NCBI GenBank assembly: GCA_023525975.1 | Contig: CM042034.1 | Span: forward strand, 61,764,279 to 61,828,278 | Origin: Smallanthus sonchifolius | Lineage: Eukaryota; Streptophyta; Magnoliopsida; Asterales; Asteraceae | Direction: 5' to 3' | DNA: 64,000 nt | Program-made: the position numbers and the translations under genes | Part shown: positions 10,802 through 20,659 of the stretch, one piece after another | How the letters are laid out: each line of letters begins with the position of its first letter | Position numbering within the stretch: position 1 is the stretch's first letter | The notes under the pieces: generated by a model | The model's input: only the letters and a program-made list of their open reading frames with translations | What the model was told of the DNA's origin: nothing | The model's database searches: none

Positions 10802-10804
<3 letters not shown>
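10163..10804. mobile_element. TIR element beside (TA)n, Micron-like, with G-rich core
   Basis: The left end (from 10163, GGGTAAGG...AGAAAACCAAAAAACT) and the right end reversed (GGGGTGAG...AGAAAACCAAAAAACT) form imperfect inverted repeats of about 60 bases. The right end abuts a (TA)n run and the left end a short TATATATA. MITEs of the rice Micron type insert into TA microsatellites, and this looks like the same behaviour. There are no coding sequences. The core (10340-10730) is made of GTTTAGGTTTTTGGGG-like units. Confidence 0.6.
10340..10735 (+). repeat. G-rich degenerate repeat with telomere-like TTTAGG, potential quadruplex
   Basis: Units of GTTTAGGTTTTTGGG(G) alternate with GGGGT runs. 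The densest point, at about 10548-10575, has five or more G4 runs separated by single T, a strong intramolecular quadruplex candidate. TTTAGG resembles the plant telomere repeat, but the spacing is irregular, so it is not a telomere array. Confidence 0.85.

Positions 10805-10835
<31 letters not shown>
10805..10835. repeat. (TA)n microsatellite
   Basis: An uninterrupted TA run immediately right of the Micron-like element. It probably represents its target tract. Confidence 0.95.
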
Positions 10836-10838
<3 letters not shown>

Positions 10839-11310
10839 AATATTCATTCATAAATAAATATATGTATTTTTTCGAAGGCGTAAATACATGATCTAAACTT
10901 ACATGTTTGGTTTATCTTTATAACATAATGTAAGTATATAATAGGAAAATAATATGTTAATTTGAAATGTTGAAACCTTAAATTGATATCTGTTAATATA
11001 GTAATTAACGTGGCATATTGTGTTGAACCGGTACGGGTTTGAAATGGACTGTAAAATGAAATAAAAATTAGGCCAAAGAACAAAAATAAAAAAATCTTGG
11101 ATGTTACAACCTGGTTGCATTAATTGAGTCAAACACACTAAATATAAGTTAATTTCTACTTGTAATATATTTTATAGCAGGGATTAAAATTTCTACACCC
11201 GGGTTGAACTTTTATATTTCTGTTAATTCCCTAAAACAAATGTAACTTAACAAATAATATTGTGTATATTGAGATGGACATAAAGAAGCAAAATGGAAGC
11301 ATGAAGGTAC

Positions 11311-11521
11311 CTAAAATGAAGCAGATCTTGACTCCTGAAGCTGCAGGGACATCTTGAATAGCAAGAGGCAAAATAACCAAAGATGGGACATAAAACAAAT
11401 GCAGCCATCTTTGAATAAACAAAAGTGCGGGTTGAAAAAAGTTCATTAAACCATTAGCAACTGCTGGAATAGTAACATCAAGATTCACAAGAACAGTGAA
11501 TATGCAAAACATCCCAAAAAG
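11311..11521 (-). pseudogene. PLGG1: Fragment of plastidial glycolate/glycerate translocator gene (PLGG1-like)
   Basis: One exon-sized stretch translates to LFGMFC..., then a run containing NGLMNFFQPALLFIQRWL, LFYVPSLVILPLA and DVPAASGVKIC. I recognise this as the LrgA-like part of PLGG1, the inner-envelope chloroplast carrier that exchanges glycolate and glycerate in photorespiration. The 3' side ends at a donor (TTTTAG|GTACC). The 5' side lacks a usable acceptor, and a TAA stands directly before LFGMFC. The next expected exon is not found downstream. A possible earlier exon with a donor (CTCAG|GTGAG) lies near 11575-11690 but I cannot match it. This is an isolated fragment, not a working gene. 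It is minus strand, opposite to the COQ3 and SGT fragments. Confidence 0.8.
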
Positions 11522-11828
11522 TTATATACTTAGTATAAGAAATAAAAAAATCAAAATTCAACAGAAATCTCACCTGAGGTAGTGAGATTGCTCTTCTGCT
11601 TGGGCATTTTGCAGCCATTAAGCAAATTAATCTTAACCTCTTTTGCTTGGGCAGAAGATTCACTTAGGAACCACTGAAGAAAAAACCGACAGAAATTATA
11701 GTCAATGAGAAAACAAATTTAATAAAATAGTGAGGCGACAATTTCAACCTATTCACCTAAAATTTAAAAAAAAAAACAATGGCTAAAAAGGAAAAATGTC
11801 ACCCATGAGAAATCGCTCAAAGTTAAAA

Positions 11829-11930
11829 TTTGAAGCATTAAAAATTGTTAGGGACACGTGTCAATCATTTAAAGCATTAAAAATTGTTAGGGACACGTGT
11901 CAATCATTTAAAGCATTAAAAATTGTTTTT
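11829..11930 (+). promoter_or_regulatory. Tandem 39-base repeat carrying G-boxes
   Basis: A 39-base unit is repeated about 2.5 times. The two full copies carry the palindrome GACACGTGTC (at 11853 and 11892), a perfect G-box core CACGTG; another ACACGTGG lies near 11960. G-boxes bind bZIP/bHLH factors. About 100 bases downstream, a pyrimidine-rich UTR-like stretch with a 43-base direct repeat (about 12097-12182) starts. This could be a captured promoter; there is no proof of activity. Confidence 0.5.
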
Positions 11931-12664
11931 TTCCCGCTAAACCATGAGTTATCAAAAACACACGTGGATCTTAAATATGGGTCCTCAATCGGTTCGGAAC
12001 TCGGGTATTGAAAATACGGGTAATCCTTTCTTCCTTTTTGTTTTTTATTTGGAAACCTAATACACCTCTCTATCTTCGCCGCTCCATTCGCGTCCGTTCT
12101 AGATCTTCAAGTTACGATTGAGAGTTCAACATCTTCGTGTTCTGGATCTTCAAGTTACGATTGAGCGCTCAACATCTTCCTCTTCGATTGGTTTGTTGTT
12201 CTTCCTTCATGTTTTAATCGCATCTTCCTTCATGTTTTAATCGCATTTCCTTCGTCTGTTACTAAATGTTTTAGGAATAATATTGATGATTCAGGGTAAG
12301 GTTACGTAAATTTACAACTTAAAAACGTCAATTGTGATTGAATTTGTGAGTTCTCTGGTAATATGTACGCCGATTTGATCAATTTCGGTTTTCGTTAAGA
12401 AATTGTGTACGGAAACAAGGGAAAAAACGTATTGATGATGAATTGTAATTTAATCATATATGATATCACATCAGAGACTGTATGTGTCTCTCTTTAATTG
12501 GAATGAATATCAAAGAACTGGATAGTTGTATTCGTTTAATTAATAGGATTGTTAACCAATTTTACAATGATTAGGTTTTATGATAATAAACGTGATTCTG
12601 TTTGATGATTAACTAATTGATTTCTAATTCTCTTTTTGATGAAAGATATTGTTTGTAGGTAGGT

Positions 12665-12982
12665 GAACTTATAAGCCATTTTATGTTATAAACCCAACAA
12701 GACTAGCTTTTCTTCGGTCCACTCTTTGCAGACATTTTGGTATTGCTTCTTTTTATCTAGGTTTGATTTATATTACCTGTTAATTGCTTTTTATGCACGG
12801 TTTGCATTGGATCATAAGATTCTACATCGATATAATCTCCTTGCGCTTATAGTTATGTATTATACATAAAACTTACTATAAAGGTTGTTTGTTACTCTCT
12901 CAGCAAGGTTCCATTTTCTGCAAGACCGTTTGAAGGACTGAAATTTGTAGATGTTGGTTGTGGAGGTGGTATTTTATTTGAG
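12665..12982 (+). pseudogene. COQ3: Fragment of COQ3-like ubiquinone O-methyltransferase gene (two exons)
   Basis: Exon A (about 12665-12739) encodes NPTRLAFLRSTLCRHFG and ends at a GTATTG donor. Exon B (12904-12982) follows a CTCTCTCAG acceptor and encodes ARPFEGLKFVDVGCGGGIL, the S-adenosylmethionine motif I of the COQ3 family, ending at a GTATAT donor. COQ3 carries out O-methylations in mitochondrial ubiquinone synthesis. A TGA stands in frame just before exon A. No mitochondrial presequence or later methyltransferase exons follow. The exons and the intron between them keep natural splice signals, so this is genomic, not cDNA-derived, material. Confidence 0.82.
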
Positions 12983-13096
12983 GTATATGTTTATATTCAT
13001 GGCAGTGTCATCTAATTAGGGGATGAATAATACTTTTGATTACCTTGTATAATAACTTCTAATCTACTACACGTTTGTACTTTGGTTTTCATGTAG

Positions 13097-13372
13097 GTAA
13101 CAAGGCTATGCAATCGAAGACCTACTCGGATGCAATTGATCTTTACATTGTTGCTATAACACTTTGTGATGATAATGTTGTTTATTATTGCAACATGTGT
13201 CTTATTTACTCGAATAATTGGATTTTTAGTATTATTTTGACAATTGTTTTCTTCAAAATTAAAATATTTTAATGTCCTTAATGTGAAAGGGTCCTTTTTC
13301 AGGACAACTGTCTACATCCATAACAATAAGCATACAGAAGCATTCCATGACTGCCATATAGCAATTTTATAA
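13097..13372 (+). pseudogene. Fragment of SGT-like TPR co-chaperone gene (two exons)
   Basis: The first exon (13097-13196) follows a TGTAG acceptor and translates to GNKAMQSKTYSDAIDLY...VVYYCNM, a tetratricopeptide helix pair close to small glutamine-rich TPR proteins (SGT/SGTA). The second (13303-13372) follows TTTTCAG and continues in frame with ...YIHNNKHTEAFHDCHIAI before a TAA. SGT proteins bind Hsp70/Hsp90 tails. The conserved Asn-Arg at the exon join is Asn-Met here and other TPR residues are altered, so it is a decayed fragment. It lies only about 115 bases after the COQ3 fragment on the same strand; these genes are not normally neighbours. Confidence 0.78.
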
Positions 13373-13807
13373 GGGGTGATGTTATTTGTACAACCTCAAA
13401 AATTAAATGGACAACCTTTATACGGGCAGTATAACTTAATACTACCAGTATAAGGTTTCATCAGCATTAAATTCACACCTATACGACCATTATAGCTCTA
13501 TACGGGCAGTATAGGTACGATGTACGAGGTTTGTACCTAATGAGTCTGACTTTCTAAAAGTCAGTCTGTAAAAAGTGTACCCTATACGCGCAGTATAGGG
13601 CTATACACGCAGTATAACTTTTTGGTTGGTGAAGCATTAAGTCCTATACTAGCATTATAGGGCCAGAAATTTTTTTTTAAATTCAGCATACAGGGACCAT
13701 TTCATATAAACTAAATTTCACAAACCAATCAATCTGATCTAACCATTCGTATCAAGATGTTGTCTTGGGACATTAGTTATATTTTTGGCGAATATTCGAA
13801 CCAGTCA
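13373..13807. other. Non-coding spacer with repeated TACGGGCAGTATA motif
   Basis: No gene is visible. The motif TACGGGCAGTATA and close variants occur at least four times (near 13422, 13500, 13584 and 13602), often beside its partial inverse (tatagctctata). Confidence 0.6.
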
Positions 13808-14242
13808 TACTATACTAAGCTATACTATCCTATACTAAGCTATACTATACTATATTAACCTATACTAGGCTATACTATACTATACTAAACTATACTAAGT
13901 TATACTAAATTATACGAAGCTATACTATCATATACTAAGCTATACTATCCTATACTAAACTATACTACATTATACTAAGGTATACTAAGCTATACTACAC
14001 TATACTAAGCTATACTATCCTATACTAAGCAATACTAAGCTATACTAGGCTATACTATACTAAGTTATATTATCATATACTAAGCTATACTATCCTATAC
14101 TAAGCTATACTATACTATACAAAGCTATACTAGGCTATACTAAGCTATACTATTCTATACTAAGGTATACTAAGCTATACTATACTATACTAAGCTATAC
14201 TAGGCTATAGTAAGCTATACTAAGATATACTATACTAAGCTA
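13808..14242. repeat. Ten-base satellite, consensus TATACTAAGC
   Basis: About 43 decamers of TATACTANNC type, with the last bases varying (AAGC, ATCC, AGGC, ATAC). Phase is kept at ten bases nearly throughout, with a few slips. Confidence 0.95.
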
Positions 14243-15302
14243 GGTCTCTTGCAAACGAGATAATTGACGGGGGACTTCACGTAAAACCATATGCATAGAA
14301 TTAGAAGGACCCGGTTAGCCACTAAGAGAACTATAGGGATCAATAGCGCACGAAGAGGGAACCCGGGGGGCTTGAGCGTAAACCCTAAAGGTTTAAAACA
14401 AATTAAACTCAAACCCTAGAGCCATATCGGCTCTAGGAGAGCACGACGTCAGCAGGAAGCGGAGAAGTGGGAGACGCTGGGAAAAAAGAGGCCGACGGCG
14501 GTGGGTTCCGAGCAGTTTCGAACGGGGAACTTCACGATTAACCAAGGTAATTCTCATTTAATCTTTTACGCATTAGTTTACGTGGTAGTACATGAAACCG
14601 ATTAAGGGTTTGGGGTTATGAATTTTGGCCGGCGGCAGTAACCATGATGGAGGGGTGGCCGGTTGTAGTAGCGGTGGTCGCAGTGGTGACGAGGGTGTTA
14701 GGAGTGGTGGTGTACGACGGGAAGATGGCGCCCGACGTGGAGGCAGTCGGATCACGGCAGAACCCGACGTGCATGGTGGCGGATTGCCTAGGATAGGAGA
14801 GAAAGAGGGGGGATGGGTGCGCAGGTGCACTAGGGCACACGGTAGTGCCCGGAGACGACAAGAAGCGGCGGCGATGTGGCGGTGGTGATGCTCTACGGCA
14901 GAAAACGAGGAAGATGAAAGGGAGATGCTTTCGACGGAGGGAAAAGACTCGGTTGAATCCCAATGGTATTGATTGTGGCGATGTAGTCGTTAGGGTTTTC
15001 ACAATGAAGAAGACGATGATGGTGTACTCGGTGGTGCATGATGGAGAAGGTGACGACAGGAATGGAGCCGGTTAGAGATACCCGAATGGCATTTGCATGG
15101 TGGGGTTAAATGTTTGCATGAAAAGCTGATTCAAATACACTAATTTCATGGTGTTTAGGTTGCATGGTGGTTACGTACATGTAAGGGGACCCGTCGAACA
15201 TACGAGTGTGGGTGGAGCCAAGGGTGCGGTGAATTGGTTTGACGGACGGGGTGACAAGTGTCGGGGCTCTATTTTATGTACCCGCTGTGCGGTGTGTGTT
15301 TT
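14243..15302. other. GC-rich non-coding DNA, probably part of a plus-strand LTR
   Basis: The GGT/GGC-rich stretch at 14600-15075 gives overlapping long frames on both strands with no recognisable domains, so I do not call a gene. A possible leader with donor (CCAAG|GTAATTC) lies at about 14540-14550, and a perfect nine-base hairpin (CCTAGAGCC / GGCTCTAGG) at 14414-14437. This DNA was contiguous with 21474 onward before the copia insertion and may be the first half of the LTR that ends at 22864. Confidence 0.4.
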
Positions 15303-15307
15303 GAACG

Positions 15308-16021
15308 TGTAGAAACAAAGACTGATGGCTACAAAATTCTAAGTACAAATACAGCTGATCTCACAATGTGCTGCTGATCAACAAACTGCTGCGGACAAGC
15401 TTATCTGCTGCGGATACTTGTTCTCCTGCTGAAGAACAAATCTGCTGCGGATAGCTTTATCTGCTGAAGACCAATGTTGCTGTTGATAGGCTTATCAGCA
15501 GCATCATTCTCATTCTTGCTGCTGATAGCTGTGTTCCTTGAAGACAAATTGTTGCAGCTGACTATCCATGCCAAGCGTCACTGACAACTTTCTGCAAAAG
15601 CAACTGACACACTCAAAGCAGAAGGAACCTCAATGGTGCAACCAATAACGGACGACAATGCTCTTCCCCGAGCATGCAAACAATGATGAATAAAGCAAAT
15701 GCTTCAATAAAGTTAGCTAGTTTAGCTTTAACGTGTATTATTAGCTTTTGTATAAAAGATCAACGGTCTATGTTCAATCTGATCCTTAGAATCAAGGGTC
15801 TGTCTTGATTCTAAGTTAGTATAAATACTGTGTAAACACTTCATTGTAAGTGTGCTTTTTCGAATTAGAGTTTTCACTTATAATCGTTTATTCACTAAGC
15901 TTAATACAACAGTGTTCTTATCAGTATTCTTTCTGTCTACTCGATTGTAATTGTGTAGTTGTTATTGTTTTCGCCAATCTCAACTAAGAACAGAACCATC
16001 TTGTAATTTCACGATCCTACA
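15308..16021 (+). repeat. 5' LTR of copia-type element
   Basis: It runs from TGTAGAAACA to GATCCTACA. The U3 has repeated CTGCTGCGGATA / CTGCTGAAGA motifs and a palindrome (TGATAGGCTTATCAGCAGC region near 15484). A TATAAATA box lies at about 15822-15829, with TATAAAAG further upstream at about 15752. Confidence 0.93.
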
Positions 16022-16023
16022 AG

Positions 16024-16035
16024 TGGTATCAGAGC
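16024..16035 (+). other. Primer binding site of copia-type element
   Basis: TGGTATCAGAGC, initiator-Met tRNA type, two bases after the 5' LTR. Confidence 0.95.
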
Positions 16036-16130
16036 TTTAGCTCAGATTAAACAAATTCACACTTGTTTAATCACTTCTGGTTCTATTCTAAACTCTTTGA
16101 TCAAGTCACCCAAAGTCACCAAAAACAAAA

Positions 16131-17516
16131 ATGGCACAAAGCAATGCGTTTGAAGACATTGGCAGCATCAACCGACCACCAAGGTTGGTATCTGGGGAAG
16201 ACTACGACATGTGGAAAAATCGCATGGAAAGCTTCTTCTGCTATCAGGAGTACGGAATGTGGAAATCCATCAGGGATGGACCCTACACTCCTATGGTGGC
16301 ATCTGCTGACTCTGGAGGACCATCAGTTCCAAAGGATCCCTCCAAATACTCAGAAGAGGATATAAAAAGGATAGAGGTGGACTTCAAGGCACTAGGAGCT
16401 ATCCAAATGTGCCTTCCAAATGAAGTTTTTCACAACTTCAGAAGTCACAAAACTGCTAAAGAGCTCTGGTTGGCTCTTGAAAAGATGTTTGCTGGCTCTG
16501 AAGAAGTCAAGGAAAACAGAAGAGACATACTGAAGCAGCAGTATGAAAACTTCGTCTGGAAGGAAGGTGAGTCTCTAACTGTTCTATACAACATATTTAC
16601 CTATCTTGTATGTGAGCTGCAGTGCTCAAAGGTTAAGCTAGAGAATGAAGATATTCTCAAAAAGTTCATCAGGTCTCTACCAAGCTGTTGGACACTTTAC
16701 ACAGTGTCAATCAGAAGAATAGAGAATCTGAAGACTCTCCAAATGACTGAGCTCTTTGGAATGCTCAAAATTTATGAGCTAGAGATGATTCAGGCAAAAG
16801 AACGAAGCTCAAGCTATCAAAATGCCTCAACATCCACCACCACCTCTGCCCTCCACTCTGACCACTCAAGTTTCAGTTCCAACAACTACTATCCTCCCAT
16901 TGTCACCCATCCACAAACTCCCACCTCTCAAACAAACAGCTCACCATTTCTTCTAGAAGCACCTCCTCAAACATCAACCTCTGCTGCTTTTGTCTCTGGA
17001 AACTCAAGCAACATGTTCTTTATCAAGGAGGATCTGAAATGCTTTCATCCAGATGATTTAGAAGAAATAGACATACAGCACTCATATGCCATGCTCTCTA
17101 TAAGAGCAAAAAGGTTCTACTCTAGAACCGGAAGACCCATTCCAAGTAACAACTCCAACACCAGAGTTGGCTTGGATAAAAGCAAAATAAAATGTTACAA
17201 CTGTAACCTACTAGTCACTTTGCTAGAGAATGCAAGGCACCAAGAGAAAATTCAGCTACCACTCAGTCAAGACAAGCTCACCAAGCCCAACCCAAACAGC
17301 AACAACACCAAGCTACTCCTCCAGTTCAAACTGCAGCTTGTGCAGCTGTTGGAACTTCTGAGTTCAACTGGAGCTTCCAATATGAAGAACTGCCTGTCAA
17401 CAATCAAGCTCTTATGGCTGACACTACAGAGATACCACCTCAGGTATTTGAACATCTCTGCTCTCAAGCCTGTATTGATAAAGTTCTGGGTTATAGAAAG
17501 CATAACCAAAATCTGA
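16131..17516 (+). pseudogene. Copia-type gag (UBN2-like) with frameshift at the zinc knuckle
   Basis: The ATG at 16131 begins MAQSNAFEDIGSINRPPRL. A copia gag core follows: DYDMWKNRMESFF, MWKSIRDGP, ELWLALEKMFAG, QQYENFVWKEGESL and KFIRSLPSCW. A Ser/Thr/Pro-rich linker comes next, then the start of a CCHC knuckle (KIKCYNCN) near residues 352-358. The frame then slips: the second half of the knuckle (HFAREC) is read in the frame that continues into the ORF listed at 17414. Residues from about 360 to 461 of the listed frame are therefore out of frame and meaningless. Gag forms the particle and packages RNA. Assembly function may be retained only by undamaged relatives. Confidence 0.88.
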
Positions 17517-19390
17517 TAGATCAAAATGAAGAGTTTCATCAGATGAAATCTGAGTTTAGAAAGGTTGAAAACACTTATAAAGAAAAAATTAACTGCCTTA
17601 AGAAAGAGATTTCATCACTAAAACACGAACAAACTAATCTGGAAACTCAGATTGATGATCTACTGGTCAAAGTAAAAGCTACCAGAGCTGAACTGGCAGA
17701 ACAGAAAGTTCATGTTGAAAAATATGAATTTTCTTCCAAAAAGCTACAAAGACTTTTAGATATTCAAGTCCATGAGAAAGTAAAAACTGGACTTGGGTAT
17801 AACACTGATCAGTACAAATCTGTTCCTCCTCCTGCTGACTATATTGCCATATACGAACCAAGCTTCAATGTTGAAAATCTTGACACTGCAAACCGAAACC
17901 TTGATCCTTCAACGGATGAACCTCTCATCGAAGACTGCACTACTTCATCGGAATCTGAGTCAACTCACTCAGATCATGGTGAAACCAGTGTAGTCCCATC
18001 TGAAGCTGTTCAGAATAGAGTTGCAGTTCCTGCTGTTCTTCCAGCTGTTATAGCTCCTGTACCATTCAAACAGATCAAGATCAGCTATCCTCCAGATGGA
18101 AGAAAGCTGGAAAAGGGACAGACATCAGAACCCACAAACCCCAAGCCTCAGTTCATGCCAATCACAAAGAGAAAGGTATCTGATGTATGTTGTAAGCCTG
18201 AAAAAAAAGTTCCATATGTTCAAAGGACCCTAGAAGAAGCCACCTTTGAACATAACAAAGCTCAACAATGGAACTTCAAGGATCTGTTCCAAAGAAAGGA
18301 CTATGTCTACCTTTCAAAAGACAAACTAGCAAAATCATGTTTTGTGTGTGGCAGATATAACCACACTGCCAGCACCTGCTTTCATTACCTGGAATATCAA
18401 AGACATTCAAAGCAGCATGCCTTTGAAAAGACTAACAAAAATAAGAAGGTAAGAAGCTACGAAGACAAAGCAACAAAGTTCAAAAGGTCTCTATCTCCCT
18501 CAATAAACTCCATTCTAGCTTGGGGGTATGATGGATCAGCTGAGAGATTTTGGATTGGATGGGAGTTTAGTGGTGTAGAAGAGCTAAAATGGAACTCTCT
18601 CAATGCCCTCCAAGTCCTACAACTGCATTTAACTAACTGCATCAACACTTCATCAGATCTCTCAGCAGAACTTGCCATTGGCAGGTTCCATGACTTGATG
18701 GAGGATAATCTACCCCTCCTCAAAAGACTAATACAAACAGCAAAACGAGTAGCTTATCCTGAATCTTCGGCAGCAGCAGAAAGAAGACTGACTCTTAGAA
18801 GACTTGACATTATAAGGAGCAGTCTTCTCACTAACGAAGAAATTTGCTGCTTAAGAAGATTTCTGTACTCCTTCATTGTCAAAGACTTAGATGTGCTGGG
18901 ATGGACAAGCACTAAGTCTCTTGACCACACCTTCTTACTAAGCAACGGCTCCTCTCTCACCATCAACACCAGGAACATCTTGTCACTTCCTACAGACTTT
19001 CTCTACAAGATCTTTCAACTCAGGGCAAATATCTGCAATGTTAACTCACTTGAAAGCCAGGCAATGATAGCTACTATCAGAGCCAAACTTGAACAAGTAG
19101 GAAGAATTACTGAGGCAGTATATGTGTCAAACTCCGACACTGATACTGACTCAGCTTCCCCTCGAGTAGACATCTGTACTGCAGCATATGAGTCAAGATC
19201 AACTATCAAAGAAATGCTGAAAGAAGTCAGAAGTCCTGAGTGCAAATCGAATGAAGCCAATGACCTTCCCATGTTCACATCCCAAATTGCCTATGAAGCT
19301 GAGGCAGAGATCCCAATAGCAGCACCATCATCTGCTGTTGTGGTCAGTGAAGTTGAAGCAGAGGCATCCAATGTAAACAAAGGAAAGTGA
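17414..19390 (+). CDS. Accessory ORF A: coiled coil, CCHC-like finger and W-x-Y module
   Basis: The reading frame is already open from about 17205, downstream of the gag frameshift, so the Met at 17414 is probably internal. Order: a heptad-rich coiled coil (residues about 30-125), a low-complexity acidic linker, a second finger CFVCGRYNHTASTC near residue 310, then a module starting ILAWGYDGSAERFWI (18512 on), followed by a helical region with RFHDLMEDNLPLLKRL and ILSLPTDFLYKIF. It ends in TGA followed in frame by ORF B, so one stop separates them; that TGA is one C-to-T step from an Arg codon. I recognise no named domain beyond the fingers. It occupies the place where pol would be. Confidence 0.75.
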   Translation: MADTTEIPPQVFEHLCSQACIDKVLGYRKHNQNLIDQNEEFHQMKSEFRKVENTYKEKINCLKKEISSLKHEQTNLETQIDDLLVKVKATRAELAEQKVHVEKYEFSSKKLQRLLDIQVHEKVKTGLGYNTDQYKSVPPPADYIAIYEPSFNVENLDTANRNLDPSTDEPLIEDCTTSSESESTHSDHGETSVVPSEAVQNRVAVPAVLPAVIAPVPFKQIKISYPPDGRKLEKGQTSEPTNPKPQFMPITKRKVSDVCCKPEKKVPYVQRTLEEATFEHNKAQQWNFKDLFQRKDYVYLSKDKLAKSCFVCGRYNHTASTCFHYLEYQRHSKQHAFEKTNKNKKVRSYEDKATKFKRSLSPSINSILAWGYDGSAERFWIGWEFSGVEELKWNSLNALQVLQLHLTNCINTSSDLSAELAIGRFHDLMEDNLPLLKRLIQTAKRVAYPESSAAAERRLTLRRLDIIRSSLLTNEEICCLRRFLYSFIVKDLDVLGWTSTKSLDHTFLLSNGSSLTINTRNILSLPTDFLYKIFQLRANICNVNSLESQAMIATIRAKLEQVGRITEAVYVSNSDTDTDSASPRVDICTAAYESRSTIKEMLKEVRSPECKSNEANDLPMFTSQIAYEAEAEIPIAAPSSAVVVSEVEAEASNVNKGK

Positions 19391-19393
19391 ATC

Positions 19394-20659
19394 ATGACAG
19401 ATGAAGATGAAGAGAGGTTGCTAAAAGAGAAAAGAGAGAGGGAAGAGAAAAGAAGAAGAAGAGAAGAAGAGGAGATGGCTGACATTAATAAGGCTCAAGA
19501 AAGAAAAACCGCCATTCTCCTAAGAGAACAAACCATCCAGCTGTATGCTAGACAGCTGGATGAACTGAAAAGAAAGATTCCTACAGTTGACCAGATTGAA
19601 GAAGATGCAGCTCTTGCTCTTCAACTGCAGGAACAATTCAACAGAGAAAAGGAAGAACAGGAGAAGAAGAAGAAAGAAGAAGCTAAGTTCAGAATAACCG
19701 ATTCTAAACTAGCTAAAGAAATGAGGGAGGAGTGGGTAAAGACTCTAGTCTCTCAAGGTGAGGATGCAGACTACCTTGAGAAACTATCAAATAAAGAAGT
19801 CTACAGAGCCTACATGGGTCAGCAAGGTCAATTGGCAAAGAAGAAACAGGCTAAAGAAGAAGAAAAAGCCAAACAACAGTCCAAAAAGACCATTGCCTTT
19901 AATAAACGGACCCATGAAGAAAGGAAGGTCATGATTGACTTCCTTAAGGCTAGAGGAGAGAATGGAAAGAGGCTAGGTCCTATGAACTTCATGAACCTGC
20001 AAGCCCTCTACTTCAAAGTCAAGAAGGATGAGGAAGAAAGAGTGGGCAAGAAGGGCTCCAAGAAAAGGGTACCTATTCAGGAAGAAGGAGAAACAAAAGC
20101 AAAGAAACTCAAGCCTTCTCCCTCACCTACCTCTTCCTCAGTCCAACAACCTTCCACTCTCCTCCCCAAACCTTCCACTCCTCCACCCAAAACGTCCAAA
20201 CCATCTCACCCAGCCCCCACTCATCAACAGCCTCCCTTAAAGAAATCCAAACCCACACCTAAACCAGAAGACTCAAGAGACATAGTTGATTGGGTCTATA
20301 ATCCACAGGATCAAAGGTTTGAGATCTTCAGGGGAAGAACTGAAAGAAGAAGATCTATCTACAGATCTGTTGATGAAATTCTGCAATTGCCAGATTCAGA
20401 TCTTGGCAGAATTCTGGAGCTAGGTGAAGCTCATGAGCCTGCAAATAAGAGTGGGAAACTTCTAGTGCTAGCAATCAAACACTACATCAACCCTAGCAAA
20501 GATGTGATCATTGACATCAAACCACTCAAGTCCCACTCTCCATTTGTGAGTTGGTCCTATAATGCTGATTTGGACGAGTTCACCTTAACCGATGTTCAAG
20601 CAAAACAATCTACAAAATGCCAAATAAAGACATCAAGACTCTGTCTGCACTTCCACTGA
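19394..20659 (+). CDS. Accessory ORF B: charged coiled coil plus two W-x-Y modules
   Basis: The ORF is in the same frame as ORF A, one stop downstream. The first 230 residues are extremely charged (KREREEKRRRREEEEM, then Glu/Lys repeats), probably one long helix. A Pro/Ser/Lys-rich linker (residues about 235-290) follows. Two modules come next: DIVDWVYNPQDQRFEIFRG with a trailing VDEILQLPDSDLGRILEL (Trp codon 20291), and FVSWSYNADLDEFTL (Trp codon 20552). The last residues are out of frame after a one-base shift near 20600; the shifted frame stays open to a TAA just before the polypurine tract. The modules match those at 53930-54412. The function is unknown and the protein may act with gag. 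Confidence 0.72.
   Translation: MTDEDEERLLKEKREREEKRRRREEEEMADINKAQERKTAILLREQTIQLYARQLDELKRKIPTVDQIEEDAALALQLQEQFNREKEEQEKKKKEEAKFRITDSKLAKEMREEWVKTLVSQGEDADYLEKLSNKEVYRAYMGQQGQLAKKKQAKEEEKAKQQSKKTIAFNKRTHEERKVMIDFLKARGENGKRLGPMNFMNLQALYFKVKKDEEERVGKKGSKKRVPIQEEGETKAKKLKPSPSPTSSSVQQPSTLLPKPSTPPPKTSKPSHPAPTHQQPPLKKSKPTPKPEDSRDIVDWVYNPQDQRFEIFRGRTERRRSIYRSVDEILQLPDSDLGRILELGEAHEPANKSGKLLVLAIKHYINPSKDVIIDIKPLKSHSPFVSWSYNADLDEFTLTDVQAKQSTKCQIKTSRLCLHFH

Noticed and set aside
10844..11138. Two 79-codon minus frames
   Set aside because: AT-rich composition with Phe/Ile/Tyr bias and overlapping frames; typical chance frames.
11796..12011. 71-codon plus frame with internal repeats
   Set aside because: The repeats come from the 39-base G-box tandem, which looks regulatory or structural rather than coding.
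14414..14437. Nine-base hairpin resembling a Helitron 3' hairpin
   Set aside because: No CTRR terminus follows within the expected 10-15 bases and no TC start could be placed.
14573..15075. Four overlapping open frames of 76-128 codons on both strands in GC-rich DNA
   Set aside because: No domain, skewed GGT/GGC composition, and frames overlap on both strands. Long frames are expected by chance in stop-poor GC-rich DNA.
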